Below, piece by piece: positions 51,616 to 52,634 of a DNA stretch of 52,634 nt. The DNA is from Sphingomonadales bacterium (GTDB lineage Bacteria; Pseudomonadota; Alphaproteobacteria; Sphingomonadales; Sphingomonadaceae). Both the position numbers and the translations under genes were made by a program. The notes below the pieces were generated by a model that was not told the origin of the DNA, searched no databases, and saw nothing but the letters and a program-made list of their open reading frames with translations. How positions within the stretch are numbered: the first letter of the stretch is position 1; the number at the start of each line of letters is the position of its first letter. The DNA lies in the NCBI GenBank assembly GCA_028871475.1, contig JAGWMZ010000026.1, positions 1 to 52,634 on the forward strand. The letters run 5' to 3'.

Positions 51616-52634
<1,019 letters not shown>

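Overview
The window looks like chromosome of a high-GC alphaproteobacterium of the order Sphingomonadales, most like Novosphingobium or a close relative. I infer this from the gene set: a Caulobacter/sphingomonad-type xylXBC set, an SLC45-like MFS sugar transporter with GH13 enzymes and a LacI regulator, a very large TonB-dependent receptor, TrhO, and alphaproteobacterial rpoB/rpoC sequence. I see no phage, insertion sequence, integrase or CRISPR array. Most of it is ordinary, densely packed catabolic and housekeeping DNA. Novelty is limited to small genes, regulatory sites and dispersed palindromes.

Layout. 1-0.3 kb: the tail of an unidentified gene, then a palindrome-bounded repeat element. 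0.3-5.2 kb: a membrane-anchored FMN glutamate-synthase-like protein, malate synthase G (glcB) and a divergent LysR regulator. 5.3-9.5 kb: xylX-xylB-xylC behind a Caulobacter-like xylose operator, facing a carbohydrate porin. 9.7-14.2 kb: trhO, the copper operon copAB behind a MerR-type promoter, a small cytochrome c and tRNA-Gly(CCC). 14.4-17.3 kb: a Tat-exported phosphoesterase and a DAACS symporter. 17.7-21.6 kb: nucleotide-sugar genes wecC, wecB and tviB. 21.8-26.8 kb: a membrane-anchored nuclease, a CNT nucleoside transporter and rutB-C-D-A, which together look like a nucleic-acid/pyrimidine scavenging module.

26.9-33.3 kb: a malto-oligosaccharide locus (MFS transporter, LacI regulator, secreted GH13 amylase, cytosolic GH13 alpha-glucosidase) with two matching palindromic operators. 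33.4-33.8 kb: ohr with a repeat-flanked promoter. 34.0-39.8 kb: an exported M20 hydrolase, a TonB-dependent receptor and an Lrp/AsnC regulator. 40.0-42.5 kb: a small unknown protein, nicotinamide phosphoribosyltransferase (nadV) and dcd. 42.7-43.3 kb: an AT-richer island with a HEPN-like small protein.

43.4-52.6 kb: the ribosomal/RNA-polymerase region. The usually contiguous rplJL-rpoBC order is broken. rplJ-rplL run on the minus strand. About 2.8 kb later, after a methyltransferase-family membrane protein and a Pro/Ala-rich membrane protein, rpoB and rpoC run on the plus strand behind their own promoter and an attenuator-like hairpin. Between rpoB and rpoC sits an extra 93-codon gene, start-stop overlapped with rpoB, encoding a CxxC...CxxC protein. 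I consider it the best candidate here for something undescribed. A second genome-scale signal is a family of seven intergenic palindromes, most with a CATC loop and 8-9 bp arms that vary between copies while staying paired, accompanied in three places by a 23-bp satellite motif.
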